Notes under the pieces: model-generated
Told to the model about the DNA's origin: nothing
What the model saw: only the letters and a program-made list of their open reading frames with translations
Database searches by the model: none
Assembly (NCBI GenBank): GCA_963707065.1
Contig: CAVPPJ010000018.1
Location: 186,001 to 250,000, forward strand
From: Palsa-506 sp963707065
GTDB taxonomy: Bacteria > Actinomycetota > Actinomycetes > Streptosporangiales > Streptosporangiaceae
Length of the DNA: 64,000 bases
Direction: 5' to 3'
Position numbers and translations under genes: made by a program
In this document: positions 35,428 to 44,612 of the stretch, piece by piece
Numbering within the stretch: position 1 is the stretch's first letter
How the letters are laid out: every line of letters begins with the position of its first letter

Positions 35428-36606
35428 TCAGTACGCAGGCAGCGACGGATCGACCTGGCTGATCCATCCGAGGACACCGCCGCCTACATGCGCGGCATCA
35501 GCGAAGCCCGCGTTTTTCAGCACGGCGAGACACTCGGCGCTGCGGACTCCGCTCTTGCAGTGCAGTATTACCCGCTTGTCCTGCGGAAGACGCTCGAGAG
35601 CGGCCCCGGAGAGGAACTGATCTTTCGGGATCAGGACGGCGCCGGGGATAGAGACGATCTCGTACTCGTTCGGCTCCCTGACGTCGACGAGGAAGATGTC
35701 GTCGCCGCGGTCGAGCATCTCCTTCAGCTCCGTGGCGGTGATCGTCGAGCCGGCCGCGGCCTGCTGCGCGTCCTCGGAGACCGTCCCGCAGAATGCGTCG
35801 TAGTCGATCAGGCCAGTGATCGTCGGGTTCTTTCCGCAGATCGGGCATTCAGGATCTTTCCTGACTCGCACCGTCCGGTAGCTCATCTCCAGCGCGTCAT
35901 AGATCATCAGCCGTCCCGCGAGCGAGTCGCCGATCCCGACGATGAGCTTGATGGCCTCATTGACCTGGATGGATCCGATCGAGGCGCAGAGCACGCCGAG
36001 GACGCCGCCCTCGGCGCAGGAGGGCACCATGCCCGGCGGCGGGGGCTCCGGGTAAAGGCAGCGGTAGCACGGGCCGTGCTCGGCCCAGAAAACGCTGGCC
36101 TGGCCGTCGAAGCGGTAGATCGATCCCCAGACGTAGGGCTTGCCGAGCAGCACGCAGGCGTCGTTGACCAGGTACCTGGTGGCGAAGTTGTCGGTGCCGT
36201 CCACGATCAGGTCGTACTGGGCGAAGATCTCTAGCGCGTTGTCGGAGTCAAGCTGCGTCTCGTGCACGATGACCTTGACGTAAGGATTGATCTCCTTGAT
36301 GCTGTCGCGCGCTGACTCCGCCTTCGGCCTGCCGATGTCGGACTGGCCGTGGATGATCTGGCGCTGCAGGTTCGACTCGTCCACCACGTCGAAGTCGATG
36401 ACGCCGAGGGTGCCGACGCCTGCCGCTGCCAGGTACAGCAGGGCGGGGGAGCCTAGCCCGCCGGCCCCGACGCACAGCACCCGCGCGTTCTTCAGGCGCT
36501 TCTGCCCGGTCATTCCGACATCAGGAATGATCAGATGGCGTGAGTATCGCCTGACCTCATCAACGCTGAGGTCTGCGGCGGGCGTGACCAGGGGCGGCAG
36601 CGACAC
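35428..36606 (-). CDS. moeZ: MoeZ-type adenylyltransferase/sulfurtransferase
   Basis: 392 residues. An E1-like ThiF/MoeB domain (1-270) has the ATP loop GAGGLGSP and zinc ligands CYRC and CPIC. A C-terminal rhodanese domain (about 295-390) has the active-site Cys in HCKSGVRS. The protein activates the C-terminus of ubiquitin-like sulfur carriers (MoaD, ThiS, CysO) as acyl-adenylates and loads sulfur for molybdopterin, thiamine or cysteine synthesis. It would indirectly supply the cofactor of the molybdoenzyme at 12-13 kb. Confidence 0.93.
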   Translation of the reverse strand: MSLPPLVTPAADLSVDEVRRYSRHLIIPDVGMTGQKRLKNARVLCVGAGGLGSPALLYLAAAGVGTLGVIDFDVVDESNLQRQIIHGQSDIGRPKAESARDSIKEINPYVKVIVHETQLDSDNALEIFAQYDLIVDGTDNFATRYLVNDACVLLGKPYVWGSIYRFDGQASVFWAEHGPCYRCLYPEPPPPGMVPSCAEGGVLGVLCASIGSIQVNEAIKLIVGIGDSLAGRLMIYDALEMSYRTVRVRKDPECPICGKNPTITGLIDYDAFCGTVSEDAQQAAAGSTITATELKEMLDRGDDIFLVDVREPNEYEIVSIPGAVLIPKDQFLSGAALERLPQDKRVILHCKSGVRSAECLAVLKNAGFADAAHVGGGVLGWISQVDPSLPAY

Positions 36607-36866
36607 TTTCTCTCCAGATGGCAGTCGGCACTATTCAGGCGTTCACCGAGTCTTGAACCCGCCGGACGGCCCCGGCATTCCTGTCCTGAACCAGGTCCGG
36701 CTGCCGGGCCGGGCTGCCGGGCGGACTTGGCCGGCAAAATGTCGCCGGCGGCAGGTAGAACTCAGGCAAGCCGGAAATTACCGGCGCCTCCGGGGCCTGA
36801 TCTGGCCAACGGCCGAAGGCGCCGGGATGAGTAAATGACGCGCCCGTGCTTCCCTGGAGGGTCACC

Positions 36867-37679
36867 ATGTCATCGGATCCCGCAGCCCCGGCAACGGCGC
36901 AGCACGTGCCCGGCGAGCCGGCGGCAGGGACCTTATCCTGCGCGCCGGTGGTGCTGCCGCTGGTGCCCGGCTTCGGCCGGCCGCCTGCGGAGCGGCGGCC
37001 GCTGCCGGATGCCGTCGCGGTCCGTATGCTCGCGATCCCCGACTCCGCGCCGCCTTACGACGATGAGGTCGCCGCGGGCCAGCCGCCGGGCCTGGCCAGT
37101 GACGGGCCGCTGTCCGCTGACCGGCTACGGCCAGGTAGCGGGCCGCCGCCCGCCGACGGGCCGTTGTCCGCGGACGGGCCACGGCCAGATGACGGGCCGC
37201 TGCCCGGCGAGGTGCCCGGCCGCAGCGGCCAGGTGCCGGCAGACGGCCAGGTGCCGCCAGGCGGGCAGGTGCCGTCAGGCGGGCGGCGGGCGCATGAGCG
37301 TGCGCCGGCCGCAGCTGGATCGCCGGCCCGCGGCTCAGCGGCGCCGCCGGGCTGGCCCAGCCAGTTCGCCCAGGTCCTCGCGGAGACCCTGGCCGGCTCA
37401 CGCCCGCCGCGCCAGATCACGCCGTGGACTACTGAGCGCGCGCGGCGGCATATCCAGCGCCTCGGGCCGCTGCTGGCGGCAGGTGAGCAGCCCCGGGTGC
37501 GGCGCGTTGTTACCTACCGGCCGTCCGCCGACGTCGTGGAGATGACCGTGATCGTCGGCATCGGCGCGAAGGTGCGCGCGCTGGCTATCCGGCTTGAGCG
37601 GGACGGCCCGCGCCGGGCCAGCCCGGGCCGCGCGGCACACGGGGCCAGGTGGGTCGCCGTGGCGGTGGAGGCCGCCTGA
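36867..37679 (+). CDS. Rv3235-like protein
   Basis: 270 residues from the ATG at 36867, with GGAGG about 7 nt upstream. Residues 60-165 are low-complexity with repeated DGPLPADGP-like units. The conserved part is C-terminal (about 175-270: FAQVLAETLAGSRPPRQI, then RVVTYRPSADVVEMTVIVG and AIRLER). A protein of this kind next to secA is a recurring feature of actinobacterial genomes (Rv3235 beside the secA1 region in mycobacteria). Function unknown. It ends 1 bp from the secA stop, so the two genes converge with no space for a terminator. Confidence 0.8.
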   Translation: MSSDPAAPATAQHVPGEPAAGTLSCAPVVLPLVPGFGRPPAERRPLPDAVAVRMLAIPDSAPPYDDEVAAGQPPGLASDGPLSADRLRPGSGPPPADGPLSADGPRPDDGPLPGEVPGRSGQVPADGQVPPGGQVPSGGRRAHERAPAAAGSPARGSAAPPGWPSQFAQVLAETLAGSRPPRQITPWTTERARRHIQRLGPLLAAGEQPRVRRVVTYRPSADVVEMTVIVGIGAKVRALAIRLERDGPRRASPGRAAHGARWVAVAVEAA

Positions 37680-37680
37680 A

Positions 37681-40584
37681 TCAGGCGCCCTGCCGGTTAC
37701 GCGGATCGCCGTGGCAGCGCTTGTACTTACGGCCGGACCCGCACGGACACAGGTCGTTCCTGCCGACCCTGCCGCCGACGGCGCCGCCAGCACCGCCCGC
37801 CGACTCCGTCCGCTGCTCGGACTTGCCTGTCCCGTCCTCACTCGGCGCGCTGTACTGCAGGCGGCCGGGCCGCTGCGGCGCAGCGAGCCCGCGGGGCGCG
37901 AGGCCCGCCGGAATCGCGGGGGCATCCGGGGCGCCCTGAGCGGCAGCCCGCGGCGGGACCGCCCGGCCGGACCGAGGCCGGCCGGACCGGCTGCCGTTAA
38001 CGGCGGTGCCGGCCGGAGCCGTCCCCGGCTGCGGGCCGGTGCCCGGATCCGCTTCCTCGACGATCGGGCCTTCCTGCATCTGCACCTGAAGGTTGAAGAG
38101 GCTGCCGACCGACTCCTCCTTGATTCCCTCCATCATCTCGCTGAACATCTCGAAGCCCTCTCGCTGGTATTCCACCAGCGGGTCGCGCTGTGCCCACGCG
38201 CGCAGTCCGATGCCGTCCCGCAGGTAGTCCATCTCGTACAGGTGCTCCCGCCACTTGCGGTCCAGTACGGACAGGACGACACGCCGCTCCAGCTCCCGCA
38301 TCACGTCGGGCGTCAGTTCCTCTTCACGGCGGTCGTACGCCGCCTGCGCGTCCTGCTGCACGATCTCCGTCAGGAAATCCGTGGACAGGCCGGCCCGGTC
38401 GCCGCCGGCCTCCTCGATCGCCTGATCGATGGTGAGGCCGCTGGGGTACAGCTGGCGGAACGCCCGCCAGAGCTGATCAAGGTCCCATTCCTCAGGGAAG
38501 CCCTCGCTGGTCGCGGCGGCGACATAACCCGCGATGACCTCATTGGTCATGTCGCGGATCTGCTCGTGCATGTCCGCGCCCTCGAGCACCTTCCGCCGCT
38601 CGTCGTAGATGACGTGGCGCTGCCTGTTCATCACGTCGTCGTACTTGAGCAGGTCCTTGCGGATCTCGAAGTTCTGCTGCTCCACCTGCGTCTGGGCGGA
38701 CCTGATCGAGCGGCTGACCGCCTTCGACTCGATCGGCACCTCCGGCGGCGTCTTCAGCCATTCCATGAAGTGCGCGACCTTCTCCGCGTTGAACATCCGC
38801 ATCAGGTCATCCTCAAGCGACAGGTAGAACCTGGACTCGCCCGGGTCGCCCTGGCGGCCGGACCGGCCGCGGAGCTGGTTGTCGATCCGGCGTGACTCAT
38901 GCCGCTCAGTGCCGAGCACGTACAGGCCGCCCGTCGCGACGACCTCCTCATGCTCCTCGGCTACCGCTCGCCTGGCCTTCTCCACCGCCTCCGGCCACGC
39001 TGCCTCGAAGTCCTCCGGCGACTCGACCGGGGAGAGCCCGCGCTGGTGCAGCTCGAGGTCGGCGATGAACTCCGGGTTGCCGCCGAGCATGATGTCCGTG
39101 CCGCGGCCGGCCATGTTCGTGGCGACGGTGACCCCGCCCTTGCGGCCGGCCTGCGCGATAATCGCCGCCTCGCGCTCGTGGTACTTGGCATTGAGTACCT
39201 CGTGCGGCACGCCCTGCCGCTTGAGCATCTTGGAGACGATCTCGGACTTTTCCACGCTGGTCGTGCCGACGAGCACGGGCTGGCCGGCCTGGTGCCGCCC
39301 GACGATGTCGTCGACGCATGCCTGGAATTTGGCCTGCACGGTCTGATAGACCAGATCAGGCTGATCCACCCTGATCATCGGCTTGTTGGTGGGGATCGGC
39401 ACTACGCCGAGCTTGTAGGTCTGGTGGAACTCGTTGGCCTCGGTGGTAGCCGTGCCGGTCATCCCGGCGAGCTTTTCGTACAGGCGGAAGTAGTTCTGCA
39501 GCGTGATCGTGGCGAGCGTCTGGTTCTCGTCCTTGATCTGCACGCCTTCCTTGGCCTCGATGGCCTGGTGCATTCCCTCGCTGTAGCGGCGGCCATGCAG
39601 CATGCGGCCGGTGAACTCATCCACGATCAGGACCTCGCCGTCGATCACGACGTAGTCCTTGTCCTTCTTGTACAGTTCCTTGGCCTTCAGCGCGTTATTC
39701 AGGAAGCTGACCAGGGGCGTGTTCACCGACTCGTAGAGGTTCTCGATGCCGAGCCAGTCCTCGACCTTTTCCACGCCGATCTCGAGGATGCCGACGGTCT
39801 TCTTCTTCTCGTCGACCTCGTAGTCGCCCTCGCCGTCCTCGCCCCGCCGCAGCCGGGGTGCGATCTTGGCGAATTCGAGATACCAGCGGCTGTTCTGGTC
39901 CGCGGGCCCGCTGATGATCAGCGGGGTCCGGGCCTCGTCGATGAGGATCGAGTCAACCTCGTCGACGATCGCGAACGCATGGCCGCGCTGGACGTGCTCG
40001 TCGAGCCCCCAGGCCATGTTGTCCCTGAGGTAGTCGAAGCCGAATTCGTTGTTGGTCCCGTAGGTGATGTCAGCCTCGTACTGCTTGCGGCGCTCGTCCG
40101 GCTCCATCTGGGCCAGGATGCAGCCGACCTCGACACCGAGGAAATGGTGCACCCGGCCCATCCACTCCGCGTGAAATTTGGCGAGGTAGTCGTTCACGGT
40201 GATGATGTGCACGCCCTTGCCGTTCAGCGAGTTCAGGTACGCGGGCAGCACGCCGGTCAGCGTCTTGCCCTCGCCGGTCCGCATCTCCGCGATGTTGCCC
40301 AGGTGCAGCGCCGCGCCGCCCATCAGCTGCACATCGAACAGCCGCTGGCCGATGGTCCTCTTGGCGGCCTCGCGCACGGCGGCGAACGCCTCGGGGAGCA
40401 GGTCATCGAGTGACTCGCCGTCCGCGTGGCGCTGCCTGAACTCGTCGGTCATCGCCCGCAGCTCGGCGTCGCTCAGCGCGGCGAAGTCCTCTTCGATCGA
40501 GTTGACCTGATGCGCAAGCCGCTTGAGCTTGCGCAGGATCTTGCCTTCGCCAGCGCGAAGGACACTATCGATGATGACTGGCAC
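37681..40584 (-). CDS. secA: Preprotein translocase ATPase SecA
   Basis: 967 residues from the GTG at 40584, which gives the usual actinobacterial start (M)PVIIDSVLRAGEGK and has GAGGAG upstream; the frame is open 69 bases further but without homology. Walker A MRTGEGKT (101-108), VDEVDSILIDEA Walker B, the preprotein cross-linking domain, and the C-terminal zinc motif CPCGSGRKYKRCHG. It drives Sec-dependent export at the membrane, including the lipoproteins encoded here. It diverges from the small membrane-protein gene at 40847. Confidence 0.97.
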   Translation of the reverse strand: MPVIIDSVLRAGEGKILRKLKRLAHQVNSIEEDFAALSDAELRAMTDEFRQRHADGESLDDLLPEAFAAVREAAKRTIGQRLFDVQLMGGAALHLGNIAEMRTGEGKTLTGVLPAYLNSLNGKGVHIITVNDYLAKFHAEWMGRVHHFLGVEVGCILAQMEPDERRKQYEADITYGTNNEFGFDYLRDNMAWGLDEHVQRGHAFAIVDEVDSILIDEARTPLIISGPADQNSRWYLEFAKIAPRLRRGEDGEGDYEVDEKKKTVGILEIGVEKVEDWLGIENLYESVNTPLVSFLNNALKAKELYKKDKDYVVIDGEVLIVDEFTGRMLHGRRYSEGMHQAIEAKEGVQIKDENQTLATITLQNYFRLYEKLAGMTGTATTEANEFHQTYKLGVVPIPTNKPMIRVDQPDLVYQTVQAKFQACVDDIVGRHQAGQPVLVGTTSVEKSEIVSKMLKRQGVPHEVLNAKYHEREAAIIAQAGRKGGVTVATNMAGRGTDIMLGGNPEFIADLELHQRGLSPVESPEDFEAAWPEAVEKARRAVAEEHEEVVATGGLYVLGTERHESRRIDNQLRGRSGRQGDPGESRFYLSLEDDLMRMFNAEKVAHFMEWLKTPPEVPIESKAVSRSIRSAQTQVEQQNFEIRKDLLKYDDVMNRQRHVIYDERRKVLEGADMHEQIRDMTNEVIAGYVAAATSEGFPEEWDLDQLWRAFRQLYPSGLTIDQAIEEAGGDRAGLSTDFLTEIVQQDAQAAYDRREEELTPDVMRELERRVVLSVLDRKWREHLYEMDYLRDGIGLRAWAQRDPLVEYQREGFEMFSEMMEGIKEESVGSLFNLQVQMQEGPIVEEADPGTGPQPGTAPAGTAVNGSRSGRPRSGRAVPPRAAAQGAPDAPAIPAGLAPRGLAAPQRPGRLQYSAPSEDGTGKSEQRTESAGGAGGAVGGRVGRNDLCPCGSGRKYKRCHGDPRNRQGA

Positions 40585-40846
40585 TTCTCGTCGTGCTCCT
40601 CGCGGATCGGCATGCTTGCTTGGCACTGTTGCCGTCTCGCCGCAACGGGCCAATTGCTGGCCGGGCAGCGGGCGGCCGGCGGCGGAACTGGTGTCACCCT
40701 GTTCCTAAGCCATGGTAGGCGAGAGGAGGGGTGATGCCGAGCACGGGCGATAAGGACCATACAAGAGGGGGCGGGTGCTGCCCGCCGGGAGTCCCTGACC
40801 ACAATGATGGTACTGGTGGCGGGACATGACGAGAGGAGCAGCGCGC

Positions 40847-41149
40847 ATGACGGACCAGCTGCAACCAAGCACCACGGGCGAGGCAGCGGCGGACCCGGCG
40901 GTCGCCGGGGCCAGCCCCGGCGACGGTGCTCTGGCCCACCATCTGACCGGGACATTCACGCCGTACCCGGCGTTTCACGGCCGGGCTGTCTCCTGGGTCG
41001 CAGTAACCCTGATCGTGGTCGCGTTCGTGGCCGGAGGGCTCGCCCTCGTCTTCGGCCCGACCTGGTGGGTGTTCTGGGCGTCGCTGGCGCTCGCCGCCAT
41101 AGGCGGCCTGCTCGCCATCGCCACCAACATCTTCGAGGACTGGTATTAA
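40847..41149 (+). CDS. HGxxPAAW-type small membrane protein
   Basis: 100 residues from the ATG at 40847 (GAGGAG upstream). An N-terminal soluble lead includes FHGRAVSWVAV, a variant of the HGxxPAAW motif that names this actinobacterial family, followed by two membrane helices (about 47-70 and 73-92). The usual Pro-Ala-Ala is replaced by Val-Ser. It diverges from secA. Function unknown. Confidence 0.75.
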   Translation: MTDQLQPSTTGEAAADPAVAGASPGDGALAHHLTGTFTPYPAFHGRAVSWVAVTLIVVAFVAGGLALVFGPTWWVFWASLALAAIGGLLAIATNIFEDWY

Positions 41150-41151
41150 AT

Positions 41152-41236
41152 CCCCGGTCTGGCCGTTGAACCGGGGGCTGGGGGTTCATCCCCGGATCTA
41201 GCAGTTGATCCCGGGCCTGGCCGTTGATCCCGGGCC
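41152..41236 (+). terminator. Hairpin cluster with direct repeats after the small membrane protein gene
   Basis: CCCCGGT (41152-41158) pairs with ACCGGGG (41170-41176) directly after the TAA stop, followed by GGGG-TTCAT-CCCC. Then GTTGATCCCGGGCC occurs twice (41204-41217, 41223-41236), each copy carrying the palindrome CCCGGG. Confidence 0.55.
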
Positions 41237-41307
41237 CGGCGCCAGGGTCCTGGCATGCAAGTAGCTGGCCGGCTGACTGTCAGAGCCGCGGGCTACGCTC
41301 TCAGCTC

Positions 41308-42549
41308 GTGGCCAGCCTTTCCCATCCGGCTCCTGAGCTCGCCCTGACGCCGGATGACGCGCGCCTGATGACGCTGCGCGCCCAGGGGATGATCGGCACC
41401 GACGGGCGCCGCGGCGGAGTGCCTGGCATGCTCCGGCAGCTGGGCGGGGTCCAGCTCGATACGATCAGCGTCCTGGCCCGCTCGCATGAGCTGGTCGCCT
41501 ACGCCAGGCTCGGCGCGATCCCGCGGAGCCGCATCGAGCGCGCCTACTGGGGTCCCGGCCAGCCCGGCGCGTTCGAGTACTGGTCGCATGCCGCCTGCGT
41601 GCTGCCGATCGAGGAATGGCCGTATTACGAGTTCCGGCGGCGGGCGCTGCGGGACCGCGGCCTGCGCTGGCACCAGAGCCATGCCCGGGTCTGCGCCGAG
41701 GTGCTGGCCAGGATCCGGGCCGAGGGCCCGCTGACCGCCACGCAGCTCGGCGGCGCCAAGAACGGCGGCGCCTGGTGGGACTGGTCCGATACGAAGATCG
41801 CCGTGGAGTGGCTGCTCGACGTCGGTGACGTGATCTGCTCCCGGCGGACAGGCTGGCGGCGGGTCTATGACTTGCCAGAACGCGTGCTGCCGGACGCTCT
41901 GCTGGGCGCCCGCCCGTCCGACGACGAATGCGTCATCCGCATGGTGAGCGTGGCCGCCCGGGCGCTGGGCGTCGTCACCAGATCGGACCTGGTCGACTAT
42001 CAGCGGCTGCAGCACTTCAGTCATGGCCCGCTCAAGAATGCGGCCGCCGCCAGCGACGTGGCGATCGCGGCCGGGCTGACACCCGTCATGATCGGCAGCG
42101 ACGGGACTGCGATCCCGGGCTGGGCGGATCCGGCCGCCCTTGACCTGGCGTCCGCCGCCGGACGGCCAGGTGCGAGCCGCGGCCGCCACCGGGTCACGCT
42201 GCTGTCACCGTTCGACTCCCTCATCTGGGACCGGAAGCGCACGCTGCGGATGTTCGGCTTCGAGCACAGTCTGGAGGCATATGTGCCCAAGCCAAAGCGC
42301 GTGCACGGGTACTTCACCATGCCGCTGCTCGCAAAGGGCCGGCTACTCGGCCGGGTGGATCCGGCCCGTAGCGGACGGACGCTGATCGCCCGCCAGCTGT
42401 CGCTGGATACGCCGACGGCCGCCGAGCCGATGGCAAGGGCGCTAGTCGAGGCCGCCGGATGGGTTGGCTGCGACGGCGTGCAGCTTGACCGGGTGGAGCC
42501 GCCGAACCTGGCGCCGCGCCTCACGGCAGCGCTCGCTGCGCTGACCTAA
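41308..42549 (+). CDS. HTH_42-superfamily DNA glycosylase, AlkX/YcaQ-like
   Basis: 413 residues from the GTG at 41308; this start removes an 84-base 5' stretch that overlaps the repeats and has no ribosome site. The protein matches the winged-helix-repeat superfamily that contains AlkZ and YcaQ/AlkX, glycosylases that unhook interstrand crosslinks. The catalytic QxD of the AlkX subgroup is present as GGVQLDTI (Gln49-Asp51); AlkZ would have QxQ. Other conserved stretches are FEYWSHAACVLP, SPFDSLIWDRKR and PKPKRVHGYFTMPLL. It probably excises bulky or crosslinked alkyl adducts. Confidence 0.82.
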   Translation: MASLSHPAPELALTPDDARLMTLRAQGMIGTDGRRGGVPGMLRQLGGVQLDTISVLARSHELVAYARLGAIPRSRIERAYWGPGQPGAFEYWSHAACVLPIEEWPYYEFRRRALRDRGLRWHQSHARVCAEVLARIRAEGPLTATQLGGAKNGGAWWDWSDTKIAVEWLLDVGDVICSRRTGWRRVYDLPERVLPDALLGARPSDDECVIRMVSVAARALGVVTRSDLVDYQRLQHFSHGPLKNAAAASDVAIAAGLTPVMIGSDGTAIPGWADPAALDLASAAGRPGASRGRHRVTLLSPFDSLIWDRKRTLRMFGFEHSLEAYVPKPKRVHGYFTMPLLAKGRLLGRVDPARSGRTLIARQLSLDTPTAAEPMARALVEAAGWVGCDGVQLDRVEPPNLAPRLTAALAALT

Positions 42550-42621
42550 CGCAGTAGCCCGGCCAGGCAGCTGCGGAAACAACATGCGCCGCATCCATCA
42601 CGATAGTCACAAGATCAAGTT

Positions 42622-42667
42622 AGTGGTTCGGGTCCGGCCGGCGGATACCGGCTGAATCCGAACCACT
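42622..42667. terminator. Bidirectional terminator
   Basis: AGTGGTTCGG (42622-42631) and CCGAACCACT (42658-42667) are perfect 10-bp arms. An inner GCCGG/CCGGC pair lies between them. The hairpin sits between convergent genes. Confidence 0.7.
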
Positions 42668-42822
42668 CCTGAGAAGGCATCCCAGGAAACATCACGAGCG
42701 GGGACCGCGATAGCCCGTCTCATCGACTGGGGCAGCGCCCGCAATCGGCCCGCCGATGCTCGACCTGGCGGATGTGACCAGCCGGGTGGCTGCCGAGGCC
42801 GCCCTTGCTGCCCTCGCTGAAA

Positions 42823-42860
42823 TCCGGTGAGGCAACCCGGACTCCGGTAAGGCGACCCGG
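42823..42860. repeat. Two-copy 20-bp tandem repeat
   Basis: TCCGGTRAGGCRACCCGG occurs at 42823-42840 and 42843-42860 with two A/G differences. Confidence 0.6.
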
Positions 42861-42861
42861 G

Positions 42862-42915
42862 GCAGCTCAGCTGAACTCGGGCCATGCGGCTCCCAGCGCA
42901 GCTCAGCTGAACTCG
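42862..42915. repeat. 18-bp direct repeat duplicating the response-regulator 3' end
   Basis: GCAGCTCAGCTGAACTCG is found at 42862-42879 and again at 42898-42915. The second copy encodes the last codons and stop of the minus-strand response regulator; the first lies downstream of that stop. Confidence 0.7.
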
Positions 42916-43640
42916 ATCAGCTTCTCCCGTACCGCTACCATCACCGCTTCCATCCTGGAATGGATCTGCAGCTTCTCCAGGATGTTGCGCACATGGTTCT
43001 TGACGGTGTTCTCGGAGATGAACAGCTCCTTCGCGATGTCCCTGTTGTTCATCCCCCTGGCGACGAGCTTGAGCACCTGCATTTCCCGGTCAGTGAGCTT
43101 CGGGGCCGGCACCTGCTGGACGCGCTCCTCCTCGGAATCGCGCCTCGCCAGCGTCGCGAACTCGGTGAGGAGCTTGCCTGCCATGGACGGGTTGATCAGC
43201 GACTGGCCGCCGTGGACCGCCCGGACCGTCTCCGCGACCTCGTCCAGCGGCAGGTCCTTGAGCAGGTAACCGCTCGCGCCAGCCCGGATGGCCTCGAAGA
43301 GATCCTCTTCCTCGTCGCTGATCGTGAGCATGACGATCTTGGCGCTCGGCGCGACTTCCTTCATCGCCCGGCATGCCTCGATTCCGCTGCTGCGGGGCAT
43401 CCGGATGTCCATCAGGACGACATCAGGGAGCGATTCGCCCGCCTTCTCGACCGCCTCGGACCCGTCGCTGGCCTGGCCGACCAGCTCGATGTCGTCCTCC
43501 TCATCGAGGACCATTTCCAGGCCGCGGCGGAACAGCGCATGATCGTCAACGATCATGGTGCGAATCGGCTCGGGACGCCCCGGGCTCTCCGGCGATTCTC
43601 CGGCAGACCCGCGGTCTCCGCCCATGACGCCTCCTCCCAT
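42903..43640 (-). CDS. NarL/LuxR-family response regulator
   Basis: 245 residues. The receiver domain (about 27-145) has Asp78 in VVLMDIRMP as phosphoacceptor, the acidic pocket in VDDHALFRRG and Lys in YLLKD. The LuxR-type helix-turn-helix is at about 180-240 (LTDREMQVLKLVARGMNNRDIAKELFISENTVKNHVRNIL). No kinase gene is adjacent. In Streptomyces an orphan regulator of this type also sits between secA and hpf, so this is a conserved position. GGAGG lies before the ATG at 43640; a second start at 43625 also has a good site. Confidence 0.9.
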   Translation of the reverse strand: MGGGVMGGDRGSAGESPESPGRPEPIRTMIVDDHALFRRGLEMVLDEEDDIELVGQASDGSEAVEKAGESLPDVVLMDIRMPRSSGIEACRAMKEVAPSAKIVMLTISDEEEDLFEAIRAGASGYLLKDLPLDEVAETVRAVHGGQSLINPSMAGKLLTEFATLARRDSEEERVQQVPAPKLTDREMQVLKLVARGMNNRDIAKELFISENTVKNHVRNILEKLQIHSRMEAVMVAVREKLIEFS

Positions 43641-43838
43641 GACCCGCCTCCTGCTAGCCAGATCGCTCCCCCAGGCGGCATCTGGCCTGCCTGCGGCACT
43701 GCGTGATCAACTCTTACCGACCGGCGCGTCGGGCGCAACCGCAGGGCCGGCCCGACGAAGGCTATGCGACGGCAGCAGCGCGATCGCGGCCCGGGCCGGG
43801 CTGCGCATCCTGACCGGGCCGTCCGCCGGGTGGCGGTC

Positions 43839-44612
43839 CTAGCCTGCCTCCCGGCCGGCTACCGCGGCTCCCGTAGCCCGGCGGGAGCCGAGCATCGCCC
43901 GCCGCATGGCTCGCTGCCGGGACCTGGCATCCTGGGCCGGCTCCTCGGGCGCCTCCGGTACGGTCAGGGGCTCGGTGCCACGTTCATCCGCGTCGTTCTC
44001 CACCAGCCGGATCACGCCGTACTGGTATCCGCGCCGCCGGTACACGACGCTCGGGCCACCGCCGTCGGAGTCGCGGAACAGGAAGAAGTCGTGACCCACG
44101 AGTTCCATCTCGAAGAGGGCCTGGTCGATAGTCATCGGGGTAGCGCCATGGAACTTCTCCCGCACGACGAGCGGGCCATCGCCTTCCATCTTGACCGCGA
44201 CGACGTCATCATCTCCCCCGGCCCGTTCGTCCGGGGGCTGCTGCGCATCGGATGAAGACGGCGCGGACCCGGGCAGGTCAGCCGCCAGGGACGCCGGGTG
44301 CGCGCCATGGCGGCACTTGCGCCGGTCGCCGACGCGGCGCAGCCGTGACTCCAGCTTCGCGAAGGCCATGTCGAGCGCCGTGAACCGGTCCTCGGCGGCG
44401 GCCTCGGCGCGGATCGCCGGGCCCCGGGAGGCGATCGTCAGCTCGACCCGTTCCCGGCGGCCGGATTGTCGCGGATTCCGCTCGGTGGATACCTCCACGT
44501 CGACCCTGATCGCGTTGCCGTCCAGCCTCTCGATCTTGGACAGCTTCGCCGTAGCGTGCCTGCGGAATCTTTCCAGCACGTCCGTGTGCCGGCCCTTGAA
44601 GATGATGTCCAC
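43839..44612 (-). CDS. hpf: Long-form ribosome hibernation promoting factor
   Basis: 257 residues. The N-terminal S30AE domain (1-110: MDIIFKGRHTDVLERFRRHA, FTALDMAFAKLESRLRR) binds the 30S subunit. A charged linker (about 110-165) joins the C-terminal dimerisation domain (VVREKFHGATPMTIDQALFEMELVGHDFFLFRD, SVVYRRRGYQYGVIRL) that pairs two ribosomes into 100S dimers. A basic 40-residue tail is extra. Expression in starvation or hypoxia is typical. It lies downstream of the lpqB region; the comF gene often found between them is absent. Confidence 0.93.
   Translation of the reverse strand: MDIIFKGRHTDVLERFRRHATAKLSKIERLDGNAIRVDVEVSTERNPRQSGRRERVELTIASRGPAIRAEAAAEDRFTALDMAFAKLESRLRRVGDRRKCRHGAHPASLAADLPGSAPSSSDAQQPPDERAGGDDDVVAVKMEGDGPLVVREKFHGATPMTIDQALFEMELVGHDFFLFRDSDGGGPSVVYRRRGYQYGVIRLVENDADERGTEPLTVPEAPEEPAQDARSRQRAMRRAMLGSRRATGAAVAGREAG

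Larger units (their letters stand above)
42550..42902. other. Convergent intergenic region with terminator and short repeats
   Basis: 353 bases between the glycosylase and the response regulator. It holds a strong terminator (42622-42667), a 20-bp-period tandem pair (42823-42860) and a copy of the response-regulator gene end (42862-42879). A 24-codon frame starting at 42756 is too short and lacks a ribosome site. Confidence 0.6.

Noticed and set aside
41204..41236. tRNA or attachment site near the GATCCCGGGCC repeats
   Set aside because: No cloverleaf can be formed and no integrase is nearby; the repeats are hairpin-forming spacer.
42756..42830. 24-codon frame after the AlkX-like gene
   Set aside because: No ribosome site, very short, and overlaps repeats; treated as spacer.
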